Positions 20,491-28,417 of a stretch of DNA of 36,338 bases are shown piece by piece; the first letter of the stretch is position 1; every line of letters begins with the position of its first letter. A model generated the notes under the pieces. It saw only the letters and a program-made list of their open reading frames with translations, did no database searches and was not told the origin of the DNA. The stretch is from CAZVEV01 sp964625865 (GTDB lineage Bacteria; Planctomycetota; Phycisphaerae; SM23-33): assembly GCA_964625865.1 (NCBI GenBank), contig CAZVEV010000027.1, forward strand, positions 1 through 36,338, written 5' to 3'. Position numbers and translations under genes: made by a program.

Positions 20491-23400
20491 GTGTTTGAGA
20501 CGGTGTTGGACAGCGAGTTGGTGCGGGAGGCGGCCGGGCGACTGGCAGCCGGGGAGGCGGTGCGCCTCGGGGGCGTGTGGGGGTCGGCTGGGGCGCTGGT
20601 GGCCGCGGCGCTGGGGCGGATCAGTGGGCGGCGCGTGCTGTTCGTGACGACCAGTCCGGACGCGGCGGACGAGGTAGCTGACGATATCGAGGTCTTCAGC
20701 GGGGCCGCGGCGGAGGTGTTCCCCGCGTGGGAGACCGGGGCGGCCGGCGGGCACGTCAGCGACGAGATCACCGGCGAGCGCCTGCGCGTGTGCAACCTCT
20801 TGCTCGAAAAACGGGGACTGGCTCCGCAGCGACCGGTCGTGCGGAGCCCGAAGGGCGCAGCAGGGAGCGAAGGTGCCTGTACCCGTTTTTCGAGAGATGG
20901 GGACTGGCTCCGCAGCGACCGGACCAGCGGAGCCCGAAGGGCGCAGCAGGGAGCGGAGGTGCCTGTACCCATTTCTCGTTCGGTAAGACGGGATGACAGA
21001 AGAGGGGACAGGCACGGCGGCAGCGAACAGTCCTCGTCGACCGCACAGGATGACAGAAGAGGGGACAGGCACGGCGGCAGCGAACAGTCCTCGTCGACCG
21101 CACAGGACAGAAAAGGGGACAGGCACCTTCGCTGCGCTACGGAGCCAGTCCCCTTTTCTGTCATCGTCGCGCCGGTGATGGCGCTGCTCCAGCCCGTGCC
21201 GACCCCTGCGGCCCTGGCGGCGGGACGGCGGACGATCAACGTGGGGGCAGAGCTTGAGCCGTCGGACCTGATGGCGTGGCTGGTCGACGCGGGGTTCGAT
21301 GCGGTGGACCAGGTGGACCAGCAGGGCGAGTTCGCCCATCGCGGGGGCATCGTGGACATCTTCCCGCCGGGGACGGCTCGGGCGGTGCGCGTGGAGTTCT
21401 TTGGCGACCAGGTGGACTCGATCCGCCTGTTCGACCTGGACACGCAGCGGAGCATTGAGCGGGTCGACAGTTGCGAGGTCACCTCACTGGCCGCCGGCGC
21501 CGCGGGCGGGGCCGACGCGCAAAGCCTGCTGGACTACCTCGACGAAGACTGGCTGATCTGCACGGCCGAGCCGGCCGAGGTGCGCCAGTTCGCCCGCGAC
21601 GTGTATCGCCGCGTCCAGGACACCGGCTTCGACACCGGCGTGTCGGTGTTCGCCGGGGCAGAGCAGACCGCCGCCGCGGCGCGAACGCTGTTCGAGCCGG
21701 ACGAACTGCTGGCCAAGATCGAGCGCTTCGCCCGCGTCGAGATGTACACCTTCATGCCGCGCCGCCGCGGCGAGGCGGTGAGGATGGGCTTCCGCTCGCT
21801 CCAGCGGATGAGCCTGCGAAGTTCCGACGCGCTGGCCGAGCTTGCCCAACTGGCCGCCGCGGCCGAGGTGTGGGTCTACTGCGAAAACGACGCCGAGCGC
21901 ACGCGGCTGATGGAACTGGCCCAGGCCTCCGTGCCGGCCCTTGCCGCCGCGATGAAGACCGCGATCGGCCACGTGACGAGCGGCTTTCACTGGACGGCCG
22001 AGCGCCTGGTCGTGGTGGGCCATCACGAGGTGTTCCACCGCTACTCGAAGCGGCGCCGCATTCGCCGCGTCCGCGCGGGGAGGCCTATCGAGTCGCTGCT
22101 GGACCTGCAGGCGGGCGAGTACGTCGTGCACGTGGGACACGGGATCGCACGGTTCAAGGGCCTGACGCGCCTGGACCGCGACGGGCGAACCGAGGAGTTC
22201 CTGACGCTCGAGTTCTCGGGCAAGGCCCTGCTCCACGTGCCGGTCAGCCAGATCAACCTCGTGCAGAAGTATGTCGGCACGCGGAAGGCGCGCCCGACGC
22301 TGAGCAAGCTGGGCGGGGCCACCTGGGCCCGTCAGAAGGCTCGCGTGGGCGAGGCGGTGGCGGACCTGGCGGCCGAGATGCTCCAGTTCCAGGCCATGCG
22401 ACAGGCCATGGGGGGCCAGGCCTACCCGCGAACCAGCGAGTGGCAGGGGCGGTTCCGCGACGAGTTTCTCTACACCGAAACCGAGGACCAGGTCGCGTCG
22501 ATGGAGCAGATCGACACGGACATGGCCGCGCCCCGCCCGATGGACCGCCTGCTGTGCGGCGACGTGGGGTACGGCAAGACGGAGTTGGCGATGCGTGCGG
22601 CGTTCAAGGTGGCCGAGTCGGGCAGGCAGGTGGCGGTGCTCGTGCCGACGACCGTGCTGGCCGAGCAGCACTACCGAACGTTCCGCGAGCGGATGGCGGA
22701 CTATCCGTTCACGGTGGAGATGCTCAGCCGCTTCCGCACGGGCGGCGAGCAGAAGCAGATCGTCAAGGACCTGTCGCTGGGGCGTATCGACGTGCTGATC
22801 GGCACGCACCGGCTGCTCAGCGCCGACGTGCGGTTCGGCGACCTGGGGCTGGCGATTATCGACGAGGAGCAGCGGTTCGGCGTGGAGCACAAGGAGCATC
22901 TCAAGCGGATGCGCGCGACGGTGGACGTGCTGACGCTGACCGCCACCCCCATCCCGCGGACGCTGCACATGGCCCTTCTGGGCCTGCGCGACATCAGCTC
23001 GCTGGCCACCGCGCCCATGGACCGCCGCGCCATCCAGACCGACGTGCGCCACTACGACGAGCGCCTGATCCGCCAGGCCATCCTGAACGAGCTGAACCGC
23101 GAGGGGCAGGTCTTCTTCGTGCACAATCGCGTGATGGACCTCGAATGCATCGCCGACCGCGTCCGCAGCCTGGCGCCCGAGGCGCGGGTGGACTTCGCCC
23201 ACGGCCAGATGCACGGTCACCAGCTCGAAAAGGCCATGCTCCACTTCGTTCGCGGCGAGACCGACGTGCTGGTCTGCACGACGATCATCGAATCCGGCCT
23301 GGACATCCCGTCGGCCAACACGATGATCATCCACGACGCCGACCGGTTCGGCCTGGCGCAGTTGCACCAACTTCGCGGCCGCGTGGGACGCTACAAGCAC

Positions 23401-24093
23401 CGCGCGTTCTGCTACCTGCTGCTTCCGGAGGCCCGTAGCGTCTCTCCGGTGGCGGCCAAGCGTCTCAAGGCCGTCGAGGAGTTCTCGGACCTCGGCGCGG
23501 GGTTCCAGATCGCGATGCGCGACCTGGAGCTTCGCGGGGCGGGCAACATTCTGGGGCGGGCCCAGAGCGGGCACATCGCGACGGTGGGGTACGAACTGTA
23601 CTGCCAACTGCTCGAGCAGGCCGTGCGGAGCCTGCGGGGCGAGAAGGCCCCGCCGCGCCGCGACGTCCACGTGGAACTCGGCCTCGACGCGTACATCCCC
23701 CGCACGTATATCCCCTCCGATCGCCAGCGCATGGAGATCTATCGTCGCCTGGCGCGGTGCGCCGACGAGGCGGACATCGCACAGCTCTCTGCCGACCTGC
23801 CCGACGCGTACGGCGCTGTGCCGGACGAGGTCCAGACGCTGCTGGACCTGGCCGAGGTGCGCGCCCGGGCCGGCGCCCTGGGCGTGACGAGCATCATCAT
23901 CATGGAGCCCGATATCGTCTTCACGATAACGGACTTCGCGAAGGTGGCGGCCGTGTTCGAGGGGTCGGCGGGTACGGCGCGCCTGCCGGACGACAAGACC
24001 GTCCACTGGCGCCTGCCACCGCCCTACCGCCAGATGCCCACGCTGATGCGCGTGCTGCTTAAGCGGTTGAGGCAGGCCGGACGACCGGTATAA
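20491..24093 (+). CDS. mfd: Transcription-repair coupling factor Mfd with repeat insertion
   Basis: The 1200-residue translocase removes stalled RNA polymerase and recruits UvrA. It shows the UvrB-like N-terminal module, the CarD-like polymerase-interaction domain (GEYVVHVGHGIARF, near 542), Walker A GDVGYGKTE (690-698), DEEQR (791-795), TLTATPIPRTL, TTIIESGLDIPSA, QLRGRVGR and the C-terminal TRCF domain. Residues about 107-223 are not Mfd: they are a translated cluster of palindromic DNA repeats inserted between DEITGERLRVCNLLLE and VIVAPVMALLQ, where relatives have a short link. The frame is kept throughout and the insertion-free length (about 1080) is normal, so the protein may still work with an Arg/Ser-rich loop. 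The GTG at 20491 is preceded by GGAG 12 nt upstream. Confidence 0.94.
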   Translation: MFETVLDSELVREAAGRLAAGEAVRLGGVWGSAGALVAAALGRISGRRVLFVTTSPDAADEVADDIEVFSGAAAEVFPAWETGAAGGHVSDEITGERLRVCNLLLEKRGLAPQRPVVRSPKGAAGSEGACTRFSRDGDWLRSDRTSGARRAQQGAEVPVPISRSVRRDDRRGDRHGGSEQSSSTAQDDRRGDRHGGSEQSSSTAQDRKGDRHLRCATEPVPFSVIVAPVMALLQPVPTPAALAAGRRTINVGAELEPSDLMAWLVDAGFDAVDQVDQQGEFAHRGGIVDIFPPGTARAVRVEFFGDQVDSIRLFDLDTQRSIERVDSCEVTSLAAGAAGGADAQSLLDYLDEDWLICTAEPAEVRQFARDVYRRVQDTGFDTGVSVFAGAEQTAAAARTLFEPDELLAKIERFARVEMYTFMPRRRGEAVRMGFRSLQRMSLRSSDALAELAQLAAAAEVWVYCENDAERTRLMELAQASVPALAAAMKTAIGHVTSGFHWTAERLVVVGHHEVFHRYSKRRRIRRVRAGRPIESLLDLQAGEYVVHVGHGIARFKGLTRLDRDGRTEEFLTLEFSGKALLHVPVSQINLVQKYVGTRKARPTLSKLGGATWARQKARVGEAVADLAAEMLQFQAMRQAMGGQAYPRTSEWQGRFRDEFLYTETEDQVASMEQIDTDMAAPRPMDRLLCGDVGYGKTELAMRAAFKVAESGRQVAVLVPTTVLAEQHYRTFRERMADYPFTVEMLSRFRTGGEQKQIVKDLSLGRIDVLIGTHRLLSADVRFGDLGLAIIDEEQRFGVEHKEHLKRMRATVDVLTLTATPIPRTLHMALLGLRDISSLATAPMDRRAIQTDVRHYDERLIRQAILNELNREGQVFFVHNRVMDLECIADRVRSLAPEARVDFAHGQMHGHQLEKAMLHFVRGETDVLVCTTIIESGLDIPSANTMIIHDADRFGLAQLHQLRGRVGRYKHRAFCYLLLPEARSVSPVAAKRLKAVEEFSDLGAGFQIAMRDLELRGAGNILGRAQSGHIATVGYELYCQLLEQAVRSLRGEKAPPRRDVHVELGLDAYIPRTYIPSDRQRMEIYRRLARCADEADIAQLSADLPDAYGAVPDEVQTLLDLAEVRARAGALGVTSIIIMEPDIVFTITDFAKVAAVFEGSAGTARLPDDKTVHWRLPPPYRQMPTLMRVLLKRLRQAGRPV
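20807..21163. repeat. Family E repeat cluster inserted in mfd
   Basis: Two units of about 90 bp (from 20811 and 20898) share GGGGACTGGCTCCGCAGCGA and GGTGCCTGTACCC. Two identical 57-bp direct repeats follow (20991-21047 and 21048-21104), then a palindrome with perfect 15-bp arms, GACAGAAAAGGGGAC and GTCCCCTTTTCTGTC (from 21106 to 21162). The 57-bp period equals 19 codons, so expansion or loss keeps the mfd frame. Confidence 0.85.
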
Positions 24094-24094
24094 T
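24067..24094 (+). promoter_or_regulatory. Promoter for the PpiC-type gene, overlapping the mfd stop
   Basis: TTGAGG (24067-24072) and TATAAT (24089-24094) are 16 bp apart. The TAA stop of mfd (24091-24093) lies inside the -10 box. Transcription would start near 24101, 54 nt before the next ATG. Confidence 0.5.
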
Positions 24095-24154
24095 ATGCAC
24101 GGCTGAACCGTCGCGAGCCCCCCGCCGCAGCGGAGACCAAGGAACGACGATCGC

Positions 24155-25408
24155 ATGACCACGAAACTGCTGACCGCCGCACTGCTGACCGCCTGTGCCC
24201 TGCACGGCTGCGCCAAGAAGGACCCCCCGGCCCGCCCGGGCGAGATGAGGGCCCGCCCGGGCACGACGAGCAAGTCGGCGCCCGCGCCGACGACGGCGCC
24301 GGCCAACGGGCAGGCCAACGGCCCGGTAGTCGCCGCCGGCATGCTTCAGGTCTACAAGCGGTTCGTCACCATCGAGGACGTCATGGCCACGGGGCGACGC
24401 GCGTTTGGACGTCTGAACGGCTCTCTGCCGATCGAGGAGTTCCGCAAGAAGGCCCTGCCCGTGGTCAACGCCGAGATCGCCCGCGTGCTGCAGGGCACGA
24501 TCGCCCTGGGCGATGCCGAACGCGAACTGACGGACCGACAGAAGCAGATCGTCCGGGCCAACATTGACCATGTCAAGGCCGAGATGATCACGCAAGCCGG
24601 CGGGTCCCTGGAGCAACTGCGTCACGACCTGGCCGCCGACGGGCTGGAACTCGACGACGTCCTGGAAGACCACCGTCGCGACCTGACGATCAGGATGTAT
24701 CACTACAACACGTTCATGCCCTCGATCGTCATCACGCGGAAGATGATGTGGGAGTACTACGCCGCCCACCGCGAGAAATACGTGACCGAGCGCGAGGTGC
24801 GTCTCCGCGTGATTGCCATCCCCGCCGCGGCCCTGCTGAAACCGGGCCTGGACAAGCCCACGGCCGTCCAGGTCTCGGCCGCCCGGGCCGAGGCACGCAA
24901 GCGCGTCCGCGCCGCGGCGGAGGCTGTCGCGGGGGGCCAGGACTTCGAAGCGGTCGCCACGGGGTTGGGCAAGGCGATCCGCGAGAGGTATGGCAAGACG
25001 TGGGAGGAGATCTACTTTCGCGGGAAGACCGGCGTCGACAGGATGGCCGACGCGGGCGGGCTGTGGTCGGAGATGATGAGGCCGGAGAGTTTCAAGGACG
25101 AGGTGCTCGCCCGGGCCGCGGCGGAACTGAAGCAGGAGCAGGTCGGCGCCGTCGAGGAAACCGACACCTGCTGCTACCTGATCAAAGCCTCCCAGGTCCA
25201 GCGGGCGGGCAACGTGAGCTTCGAGGACGCCCAGGAGGAGATAGAGGCCCTGCTCCGCAACGAGGAGTTCTCGCGCCGCCGGGCCGCTCACCTGGCCCGA
25301 ATGCTCAGTGAGTTCGACAGGCTCATGCGCCCCGAGGACGAGGAGCGTCTGAAGCGCTTCAAGCAGATCGTCCTGAACCGCGTGGTCGCGACGTATCACG
25401 GGAAGTAG
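24155..25408 (+). CDS. PpiC/SurA-like peptidyl-prolyl isomerase lipoprotein
   Basis: This 417-residue exported protein begins with a lipoprotein signal (MTTKLLTAALLTACALHGC; the lipobox Cys is C19). An N-terminal SurA-like helical region is followed by MMWEYYAAHREKYVTEREVRLRVIAI, then a parvulin-like domain (GGQDFEAVATGLGKAI, later DAGGLW and LKQEQVGAVEETDTCCYLIK) and a helical tail. The layout matches PpiC/PrsA/SurA chaperone isomerases that help outer-membrane proteins fold. The domain is diverged, so isomerase activity is less sure than the chaperone-like fold. It follows mfd by 61 bp and has its own promoter. Such a chaperone would suit the nearby bamA-ompH operon, which lies on the other strand. 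Confidence 0.75.
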   Translation: MTTKLLTAALLTACALHGCAKKDPPARPGEMRARPGTTSKSAPAPTTAPANGQANGPVVAAGMLQVYKRFVTIEDVMATGRRAFGRLNGSLPIEEFRKKALPVVNAEIARVLQGTIALGDAERELTDRQKQIVRANIDHVKAEMITQAGGSLEQLRHDLAADGLELDDVLEDHRRDLTIRMYHYNTFMPSIVITRKMMWEYYAAHREKYVTEREVRLRVIAIPAAALLKPGLDKPTAVQVSAARAEARKRVRAAAEAVAGGQDFEAVATGLGKAIRERYGKTWEEIYFRGKTGVDRMADAGGLWSEMMRPESFKDEVLARAAAELKQEQVGAVEETDTCCYLIKASQVQRAGNVSFEDAQEEIEALLRNEEFSRRRAAHLARMLSEFDRLMRPEDEERLKRFKQIVLNRVVATYHGK

Positions 25409-25462
25409 CCCCGGCATCTCGGCTGACGCGTTTGGAGCCCCCCGGCCGCCTTGAACACGTCG

Positions 25463-25533
25463 TAGGGCGTGCAACTCGTTGCACGCGGAACGGATTGCGT
25501 ATTCCTTCCGCTTGCAACAAGTTGCACGCCCTA
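25463..25533. repeat. Family G inverted repeat (REP-pair-like), copy 2
   Basis: This 71-bp element is bounded by 15-bp arms GTAGGGCGTGCAACT (from 25462) and AGTTGCACGCCCTAC (to 25534). Each end is a GTAG-type tetranucleotide followed by a hairpin (GCGTGCAA-CTCG-TTGCACGC on the left), the layout of REP units. The first copy is at 710-781. It lies between convergent genes. Confidence 0.75.
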
Positions 25534-25580
25534 CCACTGGACCGCGTGGTGACGACCTGTGACGGGAAGTGACACCACAT

Positions 25581-25596
25581 GCGGAGCAAGCTCCGC
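25581..25596. terminator. Perfect hairpin after the lipid A operon
   Basis: GCGGAGC-AA-GCTCCGC forms a 7-bp stem 22 nt past the stop of the last gene of the leftward operon. No T-run follows, so intrinsic termination is doubtful; it could stabilise the 3' end or be another short palindromic repeat. Confidence 0.3.
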
Positions 25597-25617
25597 CGCT
25601 AGACATGGCGCGGCACG

Positions 25618-26670
25618 TCAGTCTTCTTTCTGGATCACGTCGAGGCCTTTTCGGCCGAAGACTTTGCCGTCCCAGCGGTAGCTCTTGACCGAGGCGACGA
25701 TGTCGTTGGCGACCTGGACGGCGGCCAGCCCGTCCTCGGCGGAGACGATGGGGGGCACGCCGTCCATGACGGTGTCCCTGAACGCTTCGGCCTGCATGCG
25801 CAGTGGCTCGGTGGAGTCGTCGACGACGAGTTCCTCGGAATTGACGATGGTCTTGAAGTCGATGCTCTCGGCCAGTTGTGCGAGGTCTTCGGCGTCGGCT
25901 TCGCGGGCCATCTGGATCAGGTCGAGGTTCTGGCTCTTCTGGATGACGATGCCGATCTTCTTGCCGTAATCGACGGAGAGGTAGGCCTCGGTGGAGAAGA
26001 TCCTCATCTTCCGCTCGGTCTTGATCGCCAGGCGGCTGGCGGTGATATTGGCCACGCACCCGTTGTCGAAGATCAGGCGGGCGCTGCAGATGTCTTCCGG
26101 CGCGCCGATGACGTTAACGCCAATGGCGTGGACGCTCTTGACCGTGCCGCCTGCGAGCATGAGCACCAGGTCGATATCGTGGATCATCATGTCGAGCACG
26201 ACGCCCACGTCGGCGGACCGGAACGTGTAGGGGCTGATCCGGTGGGCCTCGATGAACTTGGGCTTGATCTCGTACTTCTGGATGGCCAGCACGGCGGGGT
26301 TGAACCGCTCGGTGTGTCCAACCTGGATGCTCGTGCCGTTCTTCTTGGCCAGCGAGATGAGCTTCTTGGCGGTGGCGATATCGGCGGAGATCGGCTTTTC
26401 GATGAGCACGGCCTTGCCCGCGGCCAGGAACGGCGTGGCGGCATCGGCGTGCGCGGTGGTGGGCACGGCGATGATGGCGGCATCGACCTTGTCGACGGCG
26501 TCGGCGACGTCGGTCAGGGCCTCGCAGTCGCGCTGCCGTGCGACGGCCTTGGCGGCCGCGGGATTGCTATCGACAACGCAGACCAGTTCAGTGTTGTCCA
26601 TTTGGCTCAGGACGCGTGCGTGCAGTTTGCCCATACGTCCGGTGCCCACGACGGCTACTCGAAAACTCAT
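25618..26670 (-). CDS. Gfo/Idh/MocA oxidoreductase in the lipid A operon
   Basis: This 350-residue predicted NAD-dependent dehydrogenase has a Rossmann motif VAVVGTGRMGKLHARV (5-20), EKPIS (91-95), HTERFNP, and MMIHDIDLVLML with the expected catalytic His. It begins 2 nt after the stop of the LpxA-like gene and closes the operon. Gfo/Idh enzymes next to lpxA are known in other lineages. One characterised type, GnnA, oxidises UDP-GlcNAc at C3 so that GnnB can make the 3-amino sugar used by some LpxA enzymes. No GnnB aminotransferase is present here, so GnnA identity is only a possibility. It is different from the Gfo/Idh protein at 8172-9188. Confidence 0.85.
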   Translation of the reverse strand: MSFRVAVVGTGRMGKLHARVLSQMDNTELVCVVDSNPAAAKAVARQRDCEALTDVADAVDKVDAAIIAVPTTAHADAATPFLAAGKAVLIEKPISADIATAKKLISLAKKNGTSIQVGHTERFNPAVLAIQKYEIKPKFIEAHRISPYTFRSADVGVVLDMMIHDIDLVLMLAGGTVKSVHAIGVNVIGAPEDICSARLIFDNGCVANITASRLAIKTERKMRIFSTEAYLSVDYGKKIGIVIQKSQNLDLIQMAREADAEDLAQLAESIDFKTIVNSEELVVDDSTEPLRMQAEAFRDTVMDGVPPIVSAEDGLAAVQVANDIVASVKSYRWDGKVFGRKGLDVIQKED

Positions 26671-26672
26671 AG

Positions 26673-27629
26673 TTACGATCTCCCGATGTTATCGGTTGGG
26701 GTGGATGAAGTTCGCGTTGAGGCATCAGGCGCGCCGCGGCGCCGCCCCCCCCTGGTGTTGTGTCGTGTCCCGCTGCCGGCGCGCGACGCGAAGTAGGCCT
26801 TGGCCTCGGGAGGCACGGCGCCGCGGAGGGTCTCTCTATGTCGGCCATACGGCCCGCGCAGGGAGCGTTGGCAGAAACGGCAGACGGTCAGGGCCTCGCC
26901 CTCGACGCCGATGTTCATCAGGTGCTCGATCCGCGTCTGGAGGGCCCACTCGTCGGCAAACAGTTCCAGCAGCGTCCTGTGCAGTTCCCACTCGTCGACG
27001 GGAGGCAGCTTGGCCGACCAGAGACCCTTGCGGTGAATGCCGTGAATCGACGCCGGCTGCATGTCCGGGTCCGTGCTGTAGAAGTCCGTGTAGGGCGGCA
27101 CGTCGCGTCGCACGGGCGTGCGCGGGCCAACCCGCGCGTAACGCCCGATCGTCGTGAAGTGGTGCGCGCCGGCGAAATCGCCCAACACCGCGCCGGTTTC
27201 CACACGGATGTGCCCGGCCAACTGGACGTACCGCCCCAGCGTCACGCCGTCGTCCACGAAGCAGTCGTGGGCGACGTGCGTCCCGTGCATCAGTTCGCAG
27301 TCGCTGCCGATCCGCGTAAGCCCCCCGCCCGCTTCGGTGCCCACGTGGGCCGTTACGAGGCGTCCGAACGTGTTGCGGTCGCCGATCACCAGTTCGGTGG
27401 CGCCGCCCTCATACTTGAGGTCCTGGGGATCCCAGCCCATAGCGCAGCCGTCGTCGAAGACGTTGTCGGCGCCGATGGTGGTGTGCCCGGTCACCGTGAC
27501 GCGGCGCACCAGGCGCGTGCGCGGGCCTATCGTCACGTGCGGGCCGACCACGCAGAACGGACCGACCTCCGCGGTGGGTGCAACGACGGCCGATGAGGCC
27601 ACCTCGCGAATGACCGCCAGTTCAGTCAT
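26673..27629 (-). CDS. LpxA-like acyltransferase that keeps the catalytic histidines
   Basis: This 318-residue left-handed beta-helix protein is the better candidate for the active UDP-GlcNAc O-acyltransferase. Aligned to E. coli LpxA it keeps D74 and K76 (DLKY, 70-73 here), H122 and the catalytic base H125 (THVAHDC, H118 and H121), H144 (LAGHI, H140) and H160 (H156); Q161 is His. The C-terminal region is altered: the GVNIEGLKRRG segment reads ASIHGIHRKG, and a basic tail of about 45 residues (rich in Arg, Ser and Thr) follows. It overlaps the other LpxA-like gene by 8 nt. It may act alone, use a modified sugar, or work together with its neighbour. Confidence 0.85.
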   Translation of the reverse strand: MTELAVIREVASSAVVAPTAEVGPFCVVGPHVTIGPRTRLVRRVTVTGHTTIGADNVFDDGCAMGWDPQDLKYEGGATELVIGDRNTFGRLVTAHVGTEAGGGLTRIGSDCELMHGTHVAHDCFVDDGVTLGRYVQLAGHIRVETGAVLGDFAGAHHFTTIGRYARVGPRTPVRRDVPPYTDFYSTDPDMQPASIHGIHRKGLWSAKLPPVDEWELHRTLLELFADEWALQTRIEHLMNIGVEGEALTVCRFCQRSLRGPYGRHRETLRGAVPPEAKAYFASRAGSGTRHNTRGGRRRGAPDASTRTSSTPTDNIGRS

Positions 27630-28413
27630 CGCGTCCCCCTGCCGCGACGGGGACGGCGGCGAATCGGTTGAGGGTCTCGACGAGTTGTCTGACGTGTTCG
27701 TTCAGGTCGTTTTGGGCGCCGAGTTCGGCCAATGCTTCCGCATCGGCTTCGCTGGCGGCGGGGTCGGCAAACAGTTCGCGGAAGGCGTGCTTGATGGCGC
27801 GGATGTCGTCGTCGTCGAATCCGCAACGTTTGAGGTTGTGGCTGTTGACTCCGCGAACGCGATAGGGCGAGCCCTGGAGCATGGCAAACGGCGGGGCGTC
27901 GTGGTTCACGTCGGCCCAACTGGCTACGAACGTGTAGGCCCCTACGCGCACCGACGCGCCGATGACGGAAAAGGCGCTGAGGCGAACGTAATCCTCGACA
28001 ACGGCGCCGGCCTTGATGACCGCGCTGTTGGCGAAGATGCCGTGGTTCCCGACCGCCGCGCCGGACTCGATCTGCGTGGCAACCATGATGAGGTTGTCCT
28101 GCCCGATCTGGGTCGCAGGCTGCCCGTCCAGGCCGGCGTGGATGGTCACGTGCTCGCGGATGGTGTTTCGGGGCCCGATGATGCACTCGCCGGGCGTCTG
28201 GGCCTCCGGGGGCGAGGCGCCGACGACGGCCAGCGGATACACGTGCGTGTGCGGGCCCAGCAGCGTCCGCCCGGTCACGGTGACGTTGTTCTCGATGACG
28301 CAGCCGGAGGCAATCCTCACGTCGGGGCCGATGCACGTGAAGGCCCCCACCACGACGTCGTCAGCCAGTTGCGCCGACGGATGGACCGATGCGTTGGGTG
28401 ATATGTCCAGCAT
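27622..28413 (-). CDS. LpxA-like acyltransferase lacking all catalytic histidines
   Basis: This 263-residue protein aligns with E. coli LpxA nearly without gaps and has the normal length and C-terminal helical domain (RGVNSHNLKRCGF). Yet the active site is gone: H122 is Gln114, the catalytic base H125 is Ser117, D126 is Gly118, H144 is Gly136, H160 is Gly152 and Q161 is Ala153; the DLKY loop is also replaced. It keeps N198 and R204 equivalents. It lies 4 nt after lpxC-fabZ, the usual position of lpxA, so a routine annotation would probably call it LpxA. It may be a structural partner of the next gene's product, or an acyltransferase with different chemistry. Confidence 0.87.
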   Translation of the reverse strand: MLDISPNASVHPSAQLADDVVVGAFTCIGPDVRIASGCVIENNVTVTGRTLLGPHTHVYPLAVVGASPPEAQTPGECIIGPRNTIREHVTIHAGLDGQPATQIGQDNLIMVATQIESGAAVGNHGIFANSAVIKAGAVVEDYVRLSAFSVIGASVRVGAYTFVASWADVNHDAPPFAMLQGSPYRVRGVNSHNLKRCGFDDDDIRAIKHAFRELFADPAASEADAEALAELGAQNDLNEHVRQLVETLNRFAAVPVAAGGRDD

Positions 28414-28417
28414 GGTC

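Noticed and set aside
20991..21104. Possible CRISPR array
   Set aside because: Two identical 57-bp units lie directly adjacent with no spacers, inside mfd and without cas genes.
20491..24093. mfd as a pseudogene
   Set aside because: The repeat insertion keeps the reading frame and all helicase and CarD-like motifs are intact.
21484..24342. 952-codon open frame on the minus strand opposite mfd
   Set aside because: The His/Arg/Gly-rich composition is typical of antisense frames in high-GC genes; mfd on the plus strand is certain.
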